Part shown: positions 24,211-34,335 of the stretch, piece by piece | Position numbering within the stretch: position 1 is the stretch's first letter | How the letters are laid out: each line of letters starts with the position of its first letter | DNA from: Scardovia wiggsiae F0424 | GTDB lineage: Bacteria > Actinomycetota > Actinomycetes > Actinomycetales > Bifidobacteriaceae | Assembly (NCBI RefSeq): GCF_000269605.1 | Contig: NZ_AKCI01000001.1 | Coordinates: 1,240,001 to 1,304,000 of the forward strand | Length of the DNA: 64,000 nt | Direction of reading: 5' to 3' | Notes under the pieces: model-generated | Told to the model about the DNA's origin: nothing | The model's input: only the letters and a program-made list of their open reading frames with translations | The model's database searches: none | Program-made: the position numbers and the translations under genes

Positions 24211-25290
24211 TCAGTTCCCTGCACTTTCAGGCGGCACAGGCATCGGTTTCCAGTCCGGATCATGGAGGATGCGGTGCTCTGCGGCCCACCCTTTGCATAT
24301 CTGGATGAACCCCGAGCGCAGGCTTTTCCTGTCTACAGTAAACAGGCGGATAAGCTCCTTGCAGAAAGTGATGGCGTTGCCCAGTGCAAACGCGGCCGGA
24401 TAGTAATCGCCATGCGCCATATAGTAGCGGGCCAGGAAACCGCGGTTGCGCATAAGATAGAAACGTTTGACGTCTGACATGGAATTGATCTGCGGAAGCC
24501 CTGCAATATCAATATTTGCGAGCGTACGTGTGCGGCGCAGCACCTTATCTCTGATAATGATGGGCTCGGTAACCTTGCTGGCAAGATATCCGAAATTGGC
24601 ATCATCCCAGGCAATGAAGAAACGGGGATCAGGGAAACCGGCCTTATCGACTACCGACCTTTTGAACAGCCCGCCTTCAAAACACATAGAATTCATGGGG
24701 CGGAAACCGGAAGCGCCGAACTCCGGCGGGGAGAACGGGTTGGGGATGCCCAGCGGGACTATAGTCTGATACTGCCAGTAAAAATCTCCGCCGTCAAAAT
24801 CGTAGCGGCCGCCCTGTATGGCTTCAAAATTTTTCATCCATGGGGACAGCTTTTCCAGCGCATCGGGGAGGGCGGCTACGTCATCATCCATCACCCAGAA
24901 CCATTCACTGCCGCGGTCGTAGGCTTCTTTCACGCCACGGTAGAAACCTCCTGCGCCGCCGGTGTTTTCCTTCATAGGGATATACACCACACGGTCAGTC
25001 CCACCTTTCGCATCTGCTGAAGGGGCGCTCCCCAAAGAAGGCCGCCGCTGACTGGCATGCCTGCCTCTGGGGACAGACAGCGCCTTCTCAAGCGCTTCAG
25101 CGATCCTCTGTGTGTCAGCGGAAGCTTCATTATCCACTATGATGACGCGCCACGGCTTAATGGTGAGGCCTTTAATGGAATCGCACAGTTCCTGGAGCAG
25201 CTCCTGGCGTTTATATGTCACAATGACCATTGAAAGCCGGTCAGTTACTGCGCGCGCCTGATGGGAATTCTGAACCGTCATGCTTTCCAT
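24211..25290 (-). CDS. Family 2 glycosyltransferase, surface-polysaccharide type
   Basis: Predicted 359-residue GT-A fold enzyme. The N-terminus LSMVIVTYKRQELLQELCDSI and VIIVDN are the nucleotide-sugar-binding strand and first Asp; WFWVMDDDVAALPDAL holds the DxD-type metal site; FFIAWDDANFGYLA is the ED-like catalytic segment. The pattern resembles galactofuranosyl- and rhamnosyl-transferases that build cell-wall polysaccharides (GlfT1-like), but sugar and acceptor are not decidable. A short low-complexity insertion lies around residues 80-95. GTGAGG precedes the ATG by 8 nt. It stands alone, downstream of the glucosidase gene by 114 bp and without other polysaccharide genes nearby. Confidence 0.85.
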   Translation of the reverse strand: MESMTVQNSHQARAVTDRLSMVIVTYKRQELLQELCDSIKGLTIKPWRVIIVDNEASADTQRIAEALEKALSVPRGRHASQRRPSLGSAPSADAKGGTDRVVYIPMKENTGGAGGFYRGVKEAYDRGSEWFWVMDDDVAALPDALEKLSPWMKNFEAIQGGRYDFDGGDFYWQYQTIVPLGIPNPFSPPEFGASGFRPMNSMCFEGGLFKRSVVDKAGFPDPRFFIAWDDANFGYLASKVTEPIIIRDKVLRRTRTLANIDIAGLPQINSMSDVKRFYLMRNRGFLARYYMAHGDYYPAAFALGNAITFCKELIRLFTVDRKSLRSGFIQICKGWAAEHRILHDPDWKPMPVPPESAGN

Positions 25291-25404
25291 AATAACAGCC
25301 TCACTGTTCTATACATATATTGGCAATGTTGCACGGCGGCAATACTGCGTCAGGACAGTGCGCCGGCCTGCAGCCTATATGCGTGTTGTATAAGCCAGTA
25401 ATAC

Positions 25405-27261
25405 CTACAGCCGGTATACGAAAGCCTCCCATGGGGAAAGCCTGCCGATAAGCAGTGAGGCCACAGTTTCCTCAGGCCTGTATGTTGAGACCAGTATCTG
25501 GTCTGCCCCGGCCCGCCCATTGACCAGAGCCGCTGTCTGGGGCGGCACTTTTGCGGGCTGTGACGATACATTAACGGCTACAAGCAGCTGATGCCCGTCC
25601 GCTTCCGGGATACCGCGGGCTTCATCAGCAGGCAGGCTGCGCGTAAAAGCATAGACCTGTTCGTCATCGGCATCCAGCAGATCCCACTTCCCCGCAGAAA
25701 CGAGCACATTGTCATGCCGCAGGCGGATCAGCTCTTTATAAAAGGAATATACAGAATCCGGATCCCGTATTTCGTCATGCGCATTGACCGTATCTTTATT
25801 GGGGTTCACAGATATCCACGGTTCCGTCGGCGCGTATTCTGCTGTAAAGCCGGCGTACCCGGTGCTGTCCCACTGCATTGGGGTGCGCGAGTTGTCGCGG
25901 CTCATGGCTGCCAGCCCCGCAAGCATCTCTCCGTCTGTTGACACTTCGGCTTCATCTACACGCTGATGGTACATATTGATAGATTCCAGGTCGCGGTACT
26001 GGCCAAGCCGCGTAAAACCGGCATTCGTCATGCCCAGTTCTTCGCCCTGGTACACATACGGCGTACCGCGGTGCATATGCATAAGCAGGGCAAGGGCTTT
26101 AGCCGAGCGTATGCGGAGCCCGTCTGTACTCGTGTCACCCCAGCGCGATACCGAACGCGGCTGGTCATGGTTGTTGAAGAATAGCGTTGCCCACCCGGCT
26201 TTTTCGACTGCCTTCTGCTGGGCGCTCATAGCCCTTTTCAGCTCAGTGAGCCTCCATGGGGTTACCGTCCACTTGCCGTCAGCACCATGGTCAACATCGG
26301 TATGTTCAAACAGGAACAGCATATCAAGCTCACGATGCGCCGGATCGGTAATATATTCGTCCCGTTCAGGCGTGATCCCCGGAGATTCGCCGACAGTAAG
26401 GTACCCCTCCCTGCCGTCGAACACTTCCCTATGCATCTCAGCAAGGAATTCATCGAGCCGCGGGCCGTCCTGGCAGAACGGGGCGGGGCTCGAATACCCT
26501 TCCGGGCCGGCAGCACCCGCAGACATGGCAGAGCCCCCTACTCCAGGAAGCTCCCCGGCCTCATCTACTTTCTTGGAGATCAGGGTGATCACATCCATAC
26601 GGAAACCATCGACGCCGCGGTCCATCCACCAGTTCATCATGGCATACACCGCCCGGCGCATGCTGGGGTTTTCCCAGTTCAGATCCGGCTGTTTCTTTGA
26701 AAACTGGTGAAAATAGTACTCTCCGCGGATTGGATCGAATTCCCATGCCGACCCGCCGAAATACGATCCCCACCCGTTGGGCTCTGCGCCCTTGGTACCG
26801 GGTTCGTGCCCTTCTTTAGCCGGGCGCCACCAGTACCAGTCAGCATGCGGATCGTTTTTATCACGCGATGCCTGGAACCATGCATGCTCGTCTGATGTAT
26901 GGTTGACAACCAGATCCATCACGATTTTCAGCCCGTGCCTGTGCGCCTGCGCGATAAGCTCGTCCATATCGTCAAGCGTCCCGAACATCGGGTCTATATC
27001 CTGGTAATCCGCAATATCGTAGCCGTTATCATCCTGAGGCGACCTGTATACCGGGGACAGCCAGATAACATCTACGCCCAGATCAGCCAGGTAATCCAGG
27101 CGCGACGTGATCCCGCGCAAATCCCCTATGCCATCACCATTAGTATCCTGGAAAGACCGGGGATATATCTGATATACGACAGCATTAGACCACCACGGGT
27201 TGGGCGTATCGCCGTTAGTATGCACCTGCTGCGGGACTGCTTTGCGCCCGGAATCAGTCAT
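25405..27261 (-). CDS. GH13 alpha-glucosidase, oligo-1,6-glucosidase type
   Basis: Predicted 618-residue cytosolic (beta/alpha)8 hydrolase. Catalytic residues: nucleophile Asp223 (DGFRMDVI), acid/base Glu292 (LTVGESPG), stabiliser Asp366 (FNNHDQPR). The residue after the nucleophile is Val224; in related enzymes Val at this place goes with alpha-1,6 activity and Thr/Ala with alpha-1,4, so isomaltose, panose or the glucosyl part of imported oligosaccharides are likely substrates. The N-terminal NPWWSNAVVYQIYPRSF and QPDLNWENP fit the MalL/AglA group. There is a 20-residue insertion after residue 235 (GGSAMSAGAAGPEG). It lies 102 bp downstream of the importer permease and belongs to the same cluster as the alpha-galactosidase and ROK regulator. 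Confidence 0.93.
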   Translation of the reverse strand: MTDSGRKAVPQQVHTNGDTPNPWWSNAVVYQIYPRSFQDTNGDGIGDLRGITSRLDYLADLGVDVIWLSPVYRSPQDDNGYDIADYQDIDPMFGTLDDMDELIAQAHRHGLKIVMDLVVNHTSDEHAWFQASRDKNDPHADWYWWRPAKEGHEPGTKGAEPNGWGSYFGGSAWEFDPIRGEYYFHQFSKKQPDLNWENPSMRRAVYAMMNWWMDRGVDGFRMDVITLISKKVDEAGELPGVGGSAMSAGAAGPEGYSSPAPFCQDGPRLDEFLAEMHREVFDGREGYLTVGESPGITPERDEYITDPAHRELDMLFLFEHTDVDHGADGKWTVTPWRLTELKRAMSAQQKAVEKAGWATLFFNNHDQPRSVSRWGDTSTDGLRIRSAKALALLMHMHRGTPYVYQGEELGMTNAGFTRLGQYRDLESINMYHQRVDEAEVSTDGEMLAGLAAMSRDNSRTPMQWDSTGYAGFTAEYAPTEPWISVNPNKDTVNAHDEIRDPDSVYSFYKELIRLRHDNVLVSAGKWDLLDADDEQVYAFTRSLPADEARGIPEADGHQLLVAVNVSSQPAKVPPQTAALVNGRAGADQILVSTYRPEETVASLLIGRLSPWEAFVYRL

Positions 27262-27363
27262 AACTGCTCCTCAATATTTATTTATCGATATTGCCGATAT
27301 TAGCTCGCCAGTTTCAGTTTACCGGTTTCAGTTTACTGCCGGATCACCGGGTTTCGCCTCTGC

Positions 27364-28317
27364 CTACTTTACAGCACCCCGCATCACGCCGGACACTACC
27401 CATCTCTGGGCAAAAATGTATACGATGAGGACGGGGGCCATAGCCATCAGATAGCTGGCGAACGCTACGGGATAGTTAGTATTGAACTGCGACGAGAACA
27501 CGTACTGCGACAGCTGTATAGTCGAATCCTGCTGATTGGTAAGGATGATCAGCGGAAGCATGAAATCGTTCCACACCCACAGCACTGTCATAATGCCGAT
27601 AGTCGCGTTTATAGGCCCCATCAGCGGAAAGACGATAGTCCAGAATACGCGCCACGTACTCGCTCCGTCGATCCGCGCAGCTTCTTCCAGGGACACAGGG
27701 ATAGAGCGGATAAACCCGACCCCGATAAAAAGGTTCGTCCCCAGGCCAAGCACCGTGTACAGGACGATCAGCCCAAACTGGTTATCCAGATGCATCCACC
27801 CCATCTGACGGGCCAGAGGCAGCATGATCACTGTAAACGGCACGAACATGGCCGCAATAAAGAAGTAATAGAGGAATTTGAAGAACGGCCTGTCCATATT
27901 GCGGGCGATAGCATATGCTACGAACGTATTGCTCACCAGAGTAAGTGCCGTTGCGCACACAGTGATCAGAAGGGTCGTCCATGCCGCATGGGGGTAATTC
28001 ACCATATTCCATGCCTGTGCGTAATTGCCCCAGTTCCATGTTTTCGGCAGCTCAAATCCGCCGATAGTAGCATTATCTTTCAGCGACGACACTACAGCGA
28101 AGTACAGCGGCACAAGGATAACCAGGGACAGCACTGCAGCCAGTATGGTCAGCGGCCAGTTCACGCGGTTCTGTTTAGACAGGCGCAGCTTGCCCCTGTT
28201 GGAATCATAGCGTTTCGCGGCACCGACATTACGCCCCTGGCGCCCCATGGAGCCGAGGCCCGGCTTTTTCTGCGGCGTCCCTGCAGCACCTGCAGTATTT
28301 GGATGTGCACTGCTCAT
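27364..28317 (-). CDS. Sugar ABC transporter permease (MalG type)
   Basis: Predicted 317-residue inner-membrane subunit with six helices starting near residue 55. The cytosolic coupling helix with the EAA motif is present: EEAARIDGASTWRVFWTIVFPLMGP. The N-terminal 45 residues are a basic Gly-rich tail. Its ATG lies in the stop codon of the preceding permease gene (1-bp overlap), so the two are translated together. No ATPase gene is in the cluster, as usual for carbohydrate ABC importers of Gram-positives that share one MsmK-type ATPase. Confidence 0.93.
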   Translation of the reverse strand: MSSAHPNTAGAAGTPQKKPGLGSMGRQGRNVGAAKRYDSNRGKLRLSKQNRVNWPLTILAAVLSLVILVPLYFAVVSSLKDNATIGGFELPKTWNWGNYAQAWNMVNYPHAAWTTLLITVCATALTLVSNTFVAYAIARNMDRPFFKFLYYFFIAAMFVPFTVIMLPLARQMGWMHLDNQFGLIVLYTVLGLGTNLFIGVGFIRSIPVSLEEAARIDGASTWRVFWTIVFPLMGPINATIGIMTVLWVWNDFMLPLIILTNQQDSTIQLSQYVFSSQFNTNYPVAFASYLMAMAPVLIVYIFAQRWVVSGVMRGAVK

Positions 28318-29267
28318 CAGATCTGCTCCCTGTTTGAGAAGAACCGTAACTGTACGAAGGCGATAACAGCCAGCAGGATGAAGTACACGACTGCATCTGC
28401 TGTCTGATAGGCATATTCGCCGCCCGTCAGGCCGTTATTGTAGATCAGGTAAGAAACGGTTTCCGTTGCGGAATCAGGCCCGCCTCCGGTCAATGCTACG
28501 ACCTGGTCGAACGCCCCGAGGGCATTTTTCAATGACAGCACCATATTTATGGTCACGAACGGGCCGAGAAGCGGGAAAGTGATCCGCCAGAAGCCCTGCC
28601 ATGCATTTGCACCGTCTATCTCCGCCGCCTCATATACTTCCTGGTCAATAGTCTGCAGGCCGGCCAGGTACAGCAGTGTGTTGTACGCCACTGACTGCCA
28701 CACCGTAAGGAAGACGATAGGTATCCAGGCCAGCTGCGCGCTGGTAATCATGGATGTGCTCAGCCAGTCGATATGGAGCGCCTGGCCGAGCGCCGGCAGC
28801 GGCACCATGAAAATATATTTGAAGACATAGCCGATAACAAGGACTGCCAAAGTGTACGGGATGAAATATATTGCACGGAACCCATTCTTAAAAGCAATGC
28901 GTGAGTTCAGCAAAACAGCTAGGAACATTGCGATAAGGTTGATAAGGACCGTGCATATGACAGCGATAAAAATCGAAAAACCGTACGCATGCCATACACG
29001 GTCGTCCTGGAACAGGGCAATGTAATTTTTCAGCCCGATCCATTTATAGGTACCGAAACCCTGCGAATTCGTAAATGAATACAGGATACCCTGGATGAAC
29101 GGTACGTACAGGAAGAAAGCAAAGATCAGCGCTGCAGGGACCGTCATCCAGTAATAGGTACGGTCCAGCCGCCTGCCTGCCCTCCCCTCTTTTTTGGAGG
29201 ATACGGGGCCCGCACCTGAACGTGCAGATCCCGGCCCTGGATGCAGAGAAGTTGACACTGTTGTCAT
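28317..29267 (-). CDS. Sugar ABC transporter permease (MalF type)
   Basis: Predicted 316-residue membrane subunit, six helices, with EAAEIDGANAWQGFWRITFPLLGP as the coupling motif. About 37 basic/polar residues precede the first helix. It pairs with the MalG-type permease below it to form the translocation pore for the oligosaccharide bound by the lipoprotein upstream. Distance to the binding-protein gene is 17 bp. Confidence 0.93.
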   Translation of the reverse strand: MTTVSTSLHPGPGSARSGAGPVSSKKEGRAGRRLDRTYYWMTVPAALIFAFFLYVPFIQGILYSFTNSQGFGTYKWIGLKNYIALFQDDRVWHAYGFSIFIAVICTVLINLIAMFLAVLLNSRIAFKNGFRAIYFIPYTLAVLVIGYVFKYIFMVPLPALGQALHIDWLSTSMITSAQLAWIPIVFLTVWQSVAYNTLLYLAGLQTIDQEVYEAAEIDGANAWQGFWRITFPLLGPFVTINMVLSLKNALGAFDQVVALTGGGPDSATETVSYLIYNNGLTGGEYAYQTADAVVYFILLAVIAFVQLRFFSNREQI

Positions 29268-29284
29268 AATGGTCTCCTGTTGCC

Positions 29285-30565
29285 CTACTCAAAAGTCCTG
29301 GACTGGACTTTATCCCATTCTTTCTGCATGGCATCGGTAAACTGCTTCGTATTGCCTGTTGTTACCAGTGCCTGCAGGAAGCCTGCGAGATTGATGGATG
29401 AAGGTATCTGATGGTCGCAGAAATCTACGATGCGGCCCGAGCGGAAGAAAGGAAGTACGGGGGCGATCTCCCTGCCGCCTGCCTGCGTTTCCTTCAGCGG
29501 CGTAAAGGCGTACTGGGCTTTAGCATATTCAGCTACATTCTTCTCACTGAGAAGGAATTCTATAAACATGCGTGCTTCCTTTTCATGCTTGGTGTTTGCG
29601 CCCATAGTGAGGAGCACATCGTCACCGGCAACAAGTTTCTGCTCATTGGCATTATTGGTTGCAGGCATGTTGGCGAAGCGCAGGCTGATATCCTTATTGA
29701 CCGATGTGACCTGCGGTATGGCATACGTCCCGAGAGGGAGGATGGCAGCCTTGCCGTTGGCGAAGTCCTGCGTGGCCTGCTGGTATGTTACGCCTTTGTT
29801 TGGCTGCGCATACGTATACAAAGTATGCTCCTTCTGAGCAGTCTCAGTCCACAGCTTGCTGAAATCGGTTTCCTTTTTCTTGAGTTTCGTATAATCGCTC
29901 AGCGGTACAAGGGTACCGTTCAGGGAAGCCAGGGGGGCCTGGAGGGTCCATGTATCCGCCCACGATGCCTCAACCGGCGTGATCCCCGCGCTTTTGAGCT
30001 TCTGCAATGCTGCGATAAAGCTGTCCCACGTCTGCGGGGGATTATCAGGGTCAAGTCCCGCTTTTTTCCACAGGTCAGTATTGATGATATAGCCTGAAGC
30101 ATTGCCGGCGTATGGGAGGGCATACAGCTTTTTCTTTGCCGGATCGGACGTCTGGACGAGATCCCTTGATATCTGCAGCATGCCGGTATTGAGCCTTTTC
30201 GTGATCGGGTCGCCTTCCCAGTTATGATAGACCCCCGAAGCTGCAAAATATCCGTAGCTGATATCGCCGTTCAATGTGATAACATCGGGTACCCGGCCTT
30301 TTACCAGCCGTGTGCGCATATCGGTCTGCGCATTTGCCGTGTTATTGACATTGATTGTAATATTGGGATGAAGCTTCTCAAATTCACGCGCCTTCTGGGT
30401 AAACCATGAAGCAGCTTCCGCCTTAAACTGGAAAAAATCAAGGGTGACCTGCTGTGACTGGAAGCTGCCGCACGCCGCGAGCGCTGAACCTGCTAACGCT
30501 ACGGTAGCCACTGTACTGATAAGCCGTCCTATTATCTTCCTCATTTTAAGGGTGCCATTCCTCAT
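29285..30565 (-). CDS. Sugar-binding lipoprotein of ABC importer (raffinose/isomaltose-type)
   Basis: Predicted 426-residue extracellular solute-binding protein of cluster B family 1. The signal is [15 protein letters not shown], a hydrophobic stretch and lipobox SALAAC. The mature protein begins with a spacer, then [34 protein letters not shown], typical of oligosaccharide binders. I chose ATG 30565 because AAAGGAG precedes it by 5 nt; the frame continues to 30604 without a ribosome site. Gene context (alpha-galactosidase, alpha-1,6-glucosidase, ROK regulator) matches the Bifidobacterium animalis locus whose binding protein (BlG16BP) takes alpha-1,6-linked galactosides and glucosides such as raffinose and panose; that specificity is inference here. 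Confidence 0.9.
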   Translation of the reverse strand: MRNGTLKMRKIIGRLISTVATVALAGSALAACGSFQSQQVTLDFFQFKAEAASWFTQKAREFEKLHPNITINVNNTANAQTDMRTRLVKGRVPDVITLNGDISYGYFAASGVYHNWEGDPITKRLNTGMLQISRDLVQTSDPAKKKLYALPYAGNASGYIINTDLWKKAGLDPDNPPQTWDSFIAALQKLKSAGITPVEASWADTWTLQAPLASLNGTLVPLSDYTKLKKKETDFSKLWTETAQKEHTLYTYAQPNKGVTYQQATQDFANGKAAILPLGTYAIPQVTSVNKDISLRFANMPATNNANEQKLVAGDDVLLTMGANTKHEKEARMFIEFLLSEKNVAEYAKAQYAFTPLKETQAGGREIAPVLPFFRSGRIVDFCDHQIPSSINLAGFLQALVTTGNTKQFTDAMQKEWDKVQSRTFE

Positions 30566-30577
30566 AATGACTCCTTT

Positions 30578-30587
30578 TACCATGGTA
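30578..30587. promoter_or_regulatory. Palindrome in the importer/ROK divergent region
   Basis: TACCATGGTA is a perfect 10-bp palindrome 13 bp upstream of the binding-protein start. With a second, weaker symmetry TACTTT (30650-30655)/AAAGTA (30677-30682), it could be part of the operator for the divergent ROK regulator. Confidence 0.3.
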
Positions 30588-30703
30588 CGGCAGCCATGCC
30601 GCAACTCACTACAACACTGCCCAGTCTAATTTCTTTCGATTTATATTCCTACTTTGGGCATGTTCCTATTGTTTTGAAAGTAAAGCATGATAATTTAGTA
30701 TAT

Positions 30704-31894
30704 ATGGAAAATAATCGCATACCTTTATGGTTCAGTCACTCAGAAAATACACACGCAATCGCTGCCGATATCATGCGGAACAGCCCTGTTTCACGGTCGC
30801 AGCTGGCACGGAAACACAAGCTGTCACAGGGGACATTATCGAAGATAACCAGCGAACTGCTGTATGACGGCATCATCGAAGAAAGCGATGCCGCAGCTTC
30901 TCCCGGCAGTGCAGAAATGCGCACGGGAGATGCCGGCAGGGGGAGGCCGCAGACCGCACTGCAGATAGCGGCAAAATCCCGGACTTATATAGGCGTCAAT
31001 ATACACACCTACGAATGCATAATGGCAGTGACCGATGCAATGTGCTCTGCAATCTGTGAGCCCCTTATCATCCACTATGCCGATAACCGTCCGGAAAACC
31101 TTACGGCCCTGATCTCCCAGGGAATAGGGCAGCTGTCACAGGCTGCTGCAGAGCGCGGTTTCCCCCAGCCCTCGGCAGCAGGGGTCACAATAGGCGGGCA
31201 TATCCTCAACGACAATACTGTGACTTTCGCACCGTTCCTCCAGTGGAACAAGAATGTCGATTTCGGCAATATGGTACAGGAAGCCGCACATATGCCGGCA
31301 GCAGTATTCAATGATCTGGATTCCCTGCTCGCATACGAAAGCTGGTTCGGTGCAGGCCGCAGTTCCCGGCGGTTCGCCCTGCTGACCGTCGGTCTGGGGA
31401 TCGGGTATGCGCTGTGCGACGGCGGGGAGCCTGTTGATTACCCTGATAAAAGTTACGGTATGGCAGGGCATGTGCCCGTTGACCCCGACGGGCCGGTCTG
31501 CTACGCCGGGCACAAAGGCTGCTCGCAGTGCCTGACTTCACCGTCAATAGCCATGGAATATTCGCAGCTTATCGGGCATGCATCTACATTCGAGGATTTC
31601 GCCCGCAACGCGGAATCAGGCAAACCCATAGCCCGCTACCTTGTGGAACGCACATGCTACAGGCTTGGGGTCCTCATAGCGACAGTTGCCAATATGGCGA
31701 TGCCCGAAAAAATACTTATTGGGGGCGAATCAGCATATCTGGCTGAAAGCGCACTGGAATCCATCAGGACGGGTGCCGGCCGCTACCGGCACAGCAGGGC
31801 TCAGCAGGTGCAGTTTGAGATCCTGAAATACGGGTGGGAACGCTGGGCACTCGGCGGGGCTGCGCGGGTTATCGCCATGTCTGTTAAAGGATAG
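30704..31894 (+). CDS. ROK-family transcriptional regulator
   Basis: Predicted 396-residue regulator. An N-terminal winged helix (about residues 15-70, NSPVSRSQLARKHKLSQGTLSKITSELL) precedes a ROK sugar-sensor domain. The C-terminal half has the zinc-binding signature GHKGCSQCLTSP and the sugar-binding GHVPVDPDGP region. Such NagC/XylR-like proteins repress sugar operons until the inducer binds. The frame is open from 30596, but ATG 30704 gives the natural domain start; no good ribosome site precedes it. It diverges from the importer operon and is convergent with the alpha-galactosidase gene, so it most likely controls this cluster. Confidence 0.87.
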   Translation: MENNRIPLWFSHSENTHAIAADIMRNSPVSRSQLARKHKLSQGTLSKITSELLYDGIIEESDAAASPGSAEMRTGDAGRGRPQTALQIAAKSRTYIGVNIHTYECIMAVTDAMCSAICEPLIIHYADNRPENLTALISQGIGQLSQAAAERGFPQPSAAGVTIGGHILNDNTVTFAPFLQWNKNVDFGNMVQEAAHMPAAVFNDLDSLLAYESWFGAGRSSRRFALLTVGLGIGYALCDGGEPVDYPDKSYGMAGHVPVDPDGPVCYAGHKGCSQCLTSPSIAMEYSQLIGHASTFEDFARNAESGKPIARYLVERTCYRLGVLIATVANMAMPEKILIGGESAYLAESALESIRTGAGRYRHSRAQQVQFEILKYGWERWALGGAARVIAMSVKG

Positions 31895-31939
31895 GGCGCA
31901 GTGTACTGCTCTATCCCCTCATGCAGGCCTCGCACACAC

Positions 31940-34246
31940 TTACACTTTTTCAGCTGCAAAAATAACAGCCTGTGCAGGATGGAGCTGCGGAGGGCGGATA
32001 CCGTAATTGGTGAGCGACTGCGCAGACAATGTGACCCCCTCGGGCGTCCACCAGTATAACGGCCCTTCTCCATTGCCTGTACCGGAAAGGTCCCGGCTGG
32101 CCGCAAGCGGGTAAACACGGTATGACCCGTCCGGGTCAAGGCCGGGCAGGCGGACAGGTGCAGCAGGGTAATTCGGCGATGTGGACACCTGGATAAAGCG
32201 GAAATACCCGCGCGACCTGTCGGCAGAGACCACACCGTCCACGCGGACGGAATCATCGTTGGTATCAGACTGGACCAGGCTGCCTTCAGCAACCAGGGGA
32301 CGTATGTTTTTATACAGCGAGATCCATGAGGATAATTCATCAAGCTGATCCTGCCCGACAGCATTAAGGTCCCATTCCACACCAAGATGGCCGAAAAGCG
32401 ACGTGACGGCCCTCATCGACAGCGATGTTGCACGCCGGGTAGAATGTGCAGGGGAAGCGCCAATATGTTCGCCTATCATTTCAGGCGGGACGAGCAGGGC
32501 CGTGTACTGCTGTATCGCAGCGCGTTCAACAGGGTCCACGCAGTCAGATGCCCAGATACGGTCGCAGAATGCGAGGATCCCCATATCTACACGCCCTCCG
32601 CCCGAACTGCACGACTCGATCTCAAGGCCCGGATGGCGGAGTTTCAGCGCTTCAATGATCGCATAAACAGCCAGGGTCTGGTTATGGACTGCCGGGGTTC
32701 CGGAATGCCGGGAAACGGCTTCGGATACAAGCTTGTTATGGTCCCACTTGATATAGCTGATCCCTATTTCGCTGACCAGGGAATCCATAGCATGGAAAAT
32801 ATACGACAGAGCAGCAGGATTGGTCAGGTCAAGCACCTGCTGGGACCGGCCCTGGACGGCACTGCGCCCCGGCGTAGGGGACAGTACCCAGTCAGGATGG
32901 GCACGGGCGACCCGGGAATCGGGATTGACCATTTCAGGTTCAAACCACAGGCCAAACTCCATACCCCGGCTGCGGACATAGTCGGCAAGCGGGCGGAGGC
33001 CTTCCGGCCATACGTCTTCAGAGACCTGCCAGTCGCCCAGCCCTGAAGTATCATCCCTGCGGGATCCGAACCACCCGTCGTCTACCACAAAACGTTCCAC
33101 ACCGCATGACTGCGCAGCATCGGCAAGCTTCTTCAGCGTATCGAATGAATGGTCAAAATATACGGCCTCCCATGTATTCAGGATGACCGGCCGCGGCTTG
33201 CTGCGCAAATTGGGGTGGAGCCGGCGCAGGGTCCTATGGAACCTGCGTGCAACTTCGTTGAGCCCCCGGCCGTAGCTGCCGTATACCCATGGAGTCGTAT
33301 ACCCTTCGCTGGCCTTAAGCTCCACTTCACCGCCCAGAAGCAGCTCTCCGCCGCCTAAAACAGGCAGGCTGAACGGCGTCGAATCTATGCTGAGCGTACT
33401 GTTCCCGCTCCATCCCACATGCACGCTCCATACTTCGCCTTCCTCGAAGCCGAATCCGCGGGTACCGGCGCTCATCAGCAGGGATGCATCAAAATCAGGC
33501 CTGCCCATGACTGAATTCTTTTCAAAACGGCCTTTAACAAGAGGCTGCCGCTGCGGCGAGCGTTCCCGGAGATGATGCCCTGTCGCAGTCATGATTTCGC
33601 TGGCCGCGGGCGGTACCGGGAAACCCAGCTCGACAGCCTGCACAGAAAGGGGGGTTCCACCTTCCGGCTTCCCAATATTCCTGACCTCGGCTTTCTGCCT
33701 GACTAACCCGGAATCAAGAACCTGTATTTCCCAGACAAGCTCCACACCCTGCTCGCTGTCACGCGCCACAACTACAGCATGGGGCACTGCAGCCTGATCC
33801 GGATATGTACTGCTCTGCGCCTGTGCGGAACGGAGCTCATCATCACCGAATCCGGCAAGGGTGCGCGCCTGCCGGGAAACTTCATCAACAAGCCTGCCGG
33901 CATAGTCTGCTGTAAAACTGGTTACGTCAAACTTGCAGAAAAGCTCTGTCCCCTGTGAACGGACAACAAAACGGGATCTGCCGCTCCACGCTTCAGCCTG
34001 TACCGGCATGATGCTCGGGAATGGCGTTATATCAAGATTGCCTGAGACCCTTTGGGGGTGGAGCGCATCATACAGGCCCCGGGACGAAGACGGATCGCCC
34101 ATCTCCCTGCCCCAATGGACTATATGCGGCATATCGGAACCGCACGCCGCCAGGGCAAGCGCGACCCCGCCATTGGCGAGGTATACCGTGCGCAGCGGCA
34201 TGCCGGCGGATGACTTGGAATCGAATGTATGGGCAGCAGTGGCCAT
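31940..34246 (-). CDS. Alpha-galactosidase (GH36)
   Basis: Predicted 768-residue cytosolic enzyme releasing galactose from raffinose, melibiose and related alpha-galactosides. It has the N-terminal beta-sandwich and the (beta/alpha)8 barrel of GH36. The nucleophile is Asp502 in YIKWDHNK and the acid/base Asp is about residue 568 in WASDCVDPVERA. WFEPEMVN and the SCSSGGGRVDMG substrate-binding loop are intact. Length is normal for the family. GGAGAA precedes the ATG at 34246. Together with the importer and GH13 glucosidase it would take raffinose-type sugars to hexoses plus sucrose, the latter handled by the sucrose phosphorylase 17 kb away. Confidence 0.95.
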   Translation of the reverse strand: MATAAHTFDSKSSAGMPLRTVYLANGGVALALAACGSDMPHIVHWGREMGDPSSSRGLYDALHPQRVSGNLDITPFPSIMPVQAEAWSGRSRFVVRSQGTELFCKFDVTSFTADYAGRLVDEVSRQARTLAGFGDDELRSAQAQSSTYPDQAAVPHAVVVARDSEQGVELVWEIQVLDSGLVRQKAEVRNIGKPEGGTPLSVQAVELGFPVPPAASEIMTATGHHLRERSPQRQPLVKGRFEKNSVMGRPDFDASLLMSAGTRGFGFEEGEVWSVHVGWSGNSTLSIDSTPFSLPVLGGGELLLGGEVELKASEGYTTPWVYGSYGRGLNEVARRFHRTLRRLHPNLRSKPRPVILNTWEAVYFDHSFDTLKKLADAAQSCGVERFVVDDGWFGSRRDDTSGLGDWQVSEDVWPEGLRPLADYVRSRGMEFGLWFEPEMVNPDSRVARAHPDWVLSPTPGRSAVQGRSQQVLDLTNPAALSYIFHAMDSLVSEIGISYIKWDHNKLVSEAVSRHSGTPAVHNQTLAVYAIIEALKLRHPGLEIESCSSGGGRVDMGILAFCDRIWASDCVDPVERAAIQQYTALLVPPEMIGEHIGASPAHSTRRATSLSMRAVTSLFGHLGVEWDLNAVGQDQLDELSSWISLYKNIRPLVAEGSLVQSDTNDDSVRVDGVVSADRSRGYFRFIQVSTSPNYPAAPVRLPGLDPDGSYRVYPLAASRDLSGTGNGEGPLYWWTPEGVTLSAQSLTNYGIRPPQLHPAQAVIFAAEKV

Positions 34247-34335
34247 TGGTACCGTTCTCCTGATATATCCTACATTTTTTACACTATAGCTTTTATAGCT
34301 TTAGCTTTACAGTGTGCCTGCCTGCGGGGGATACG

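Noticed and set aside
24104-24403. Plus-strand frame with a hydrophobic start upstream of the glycosyltransferase end
   Set aside because: Most of it is antisense to the glycosyltransferase; the unique part is too short to support a membrane gene.
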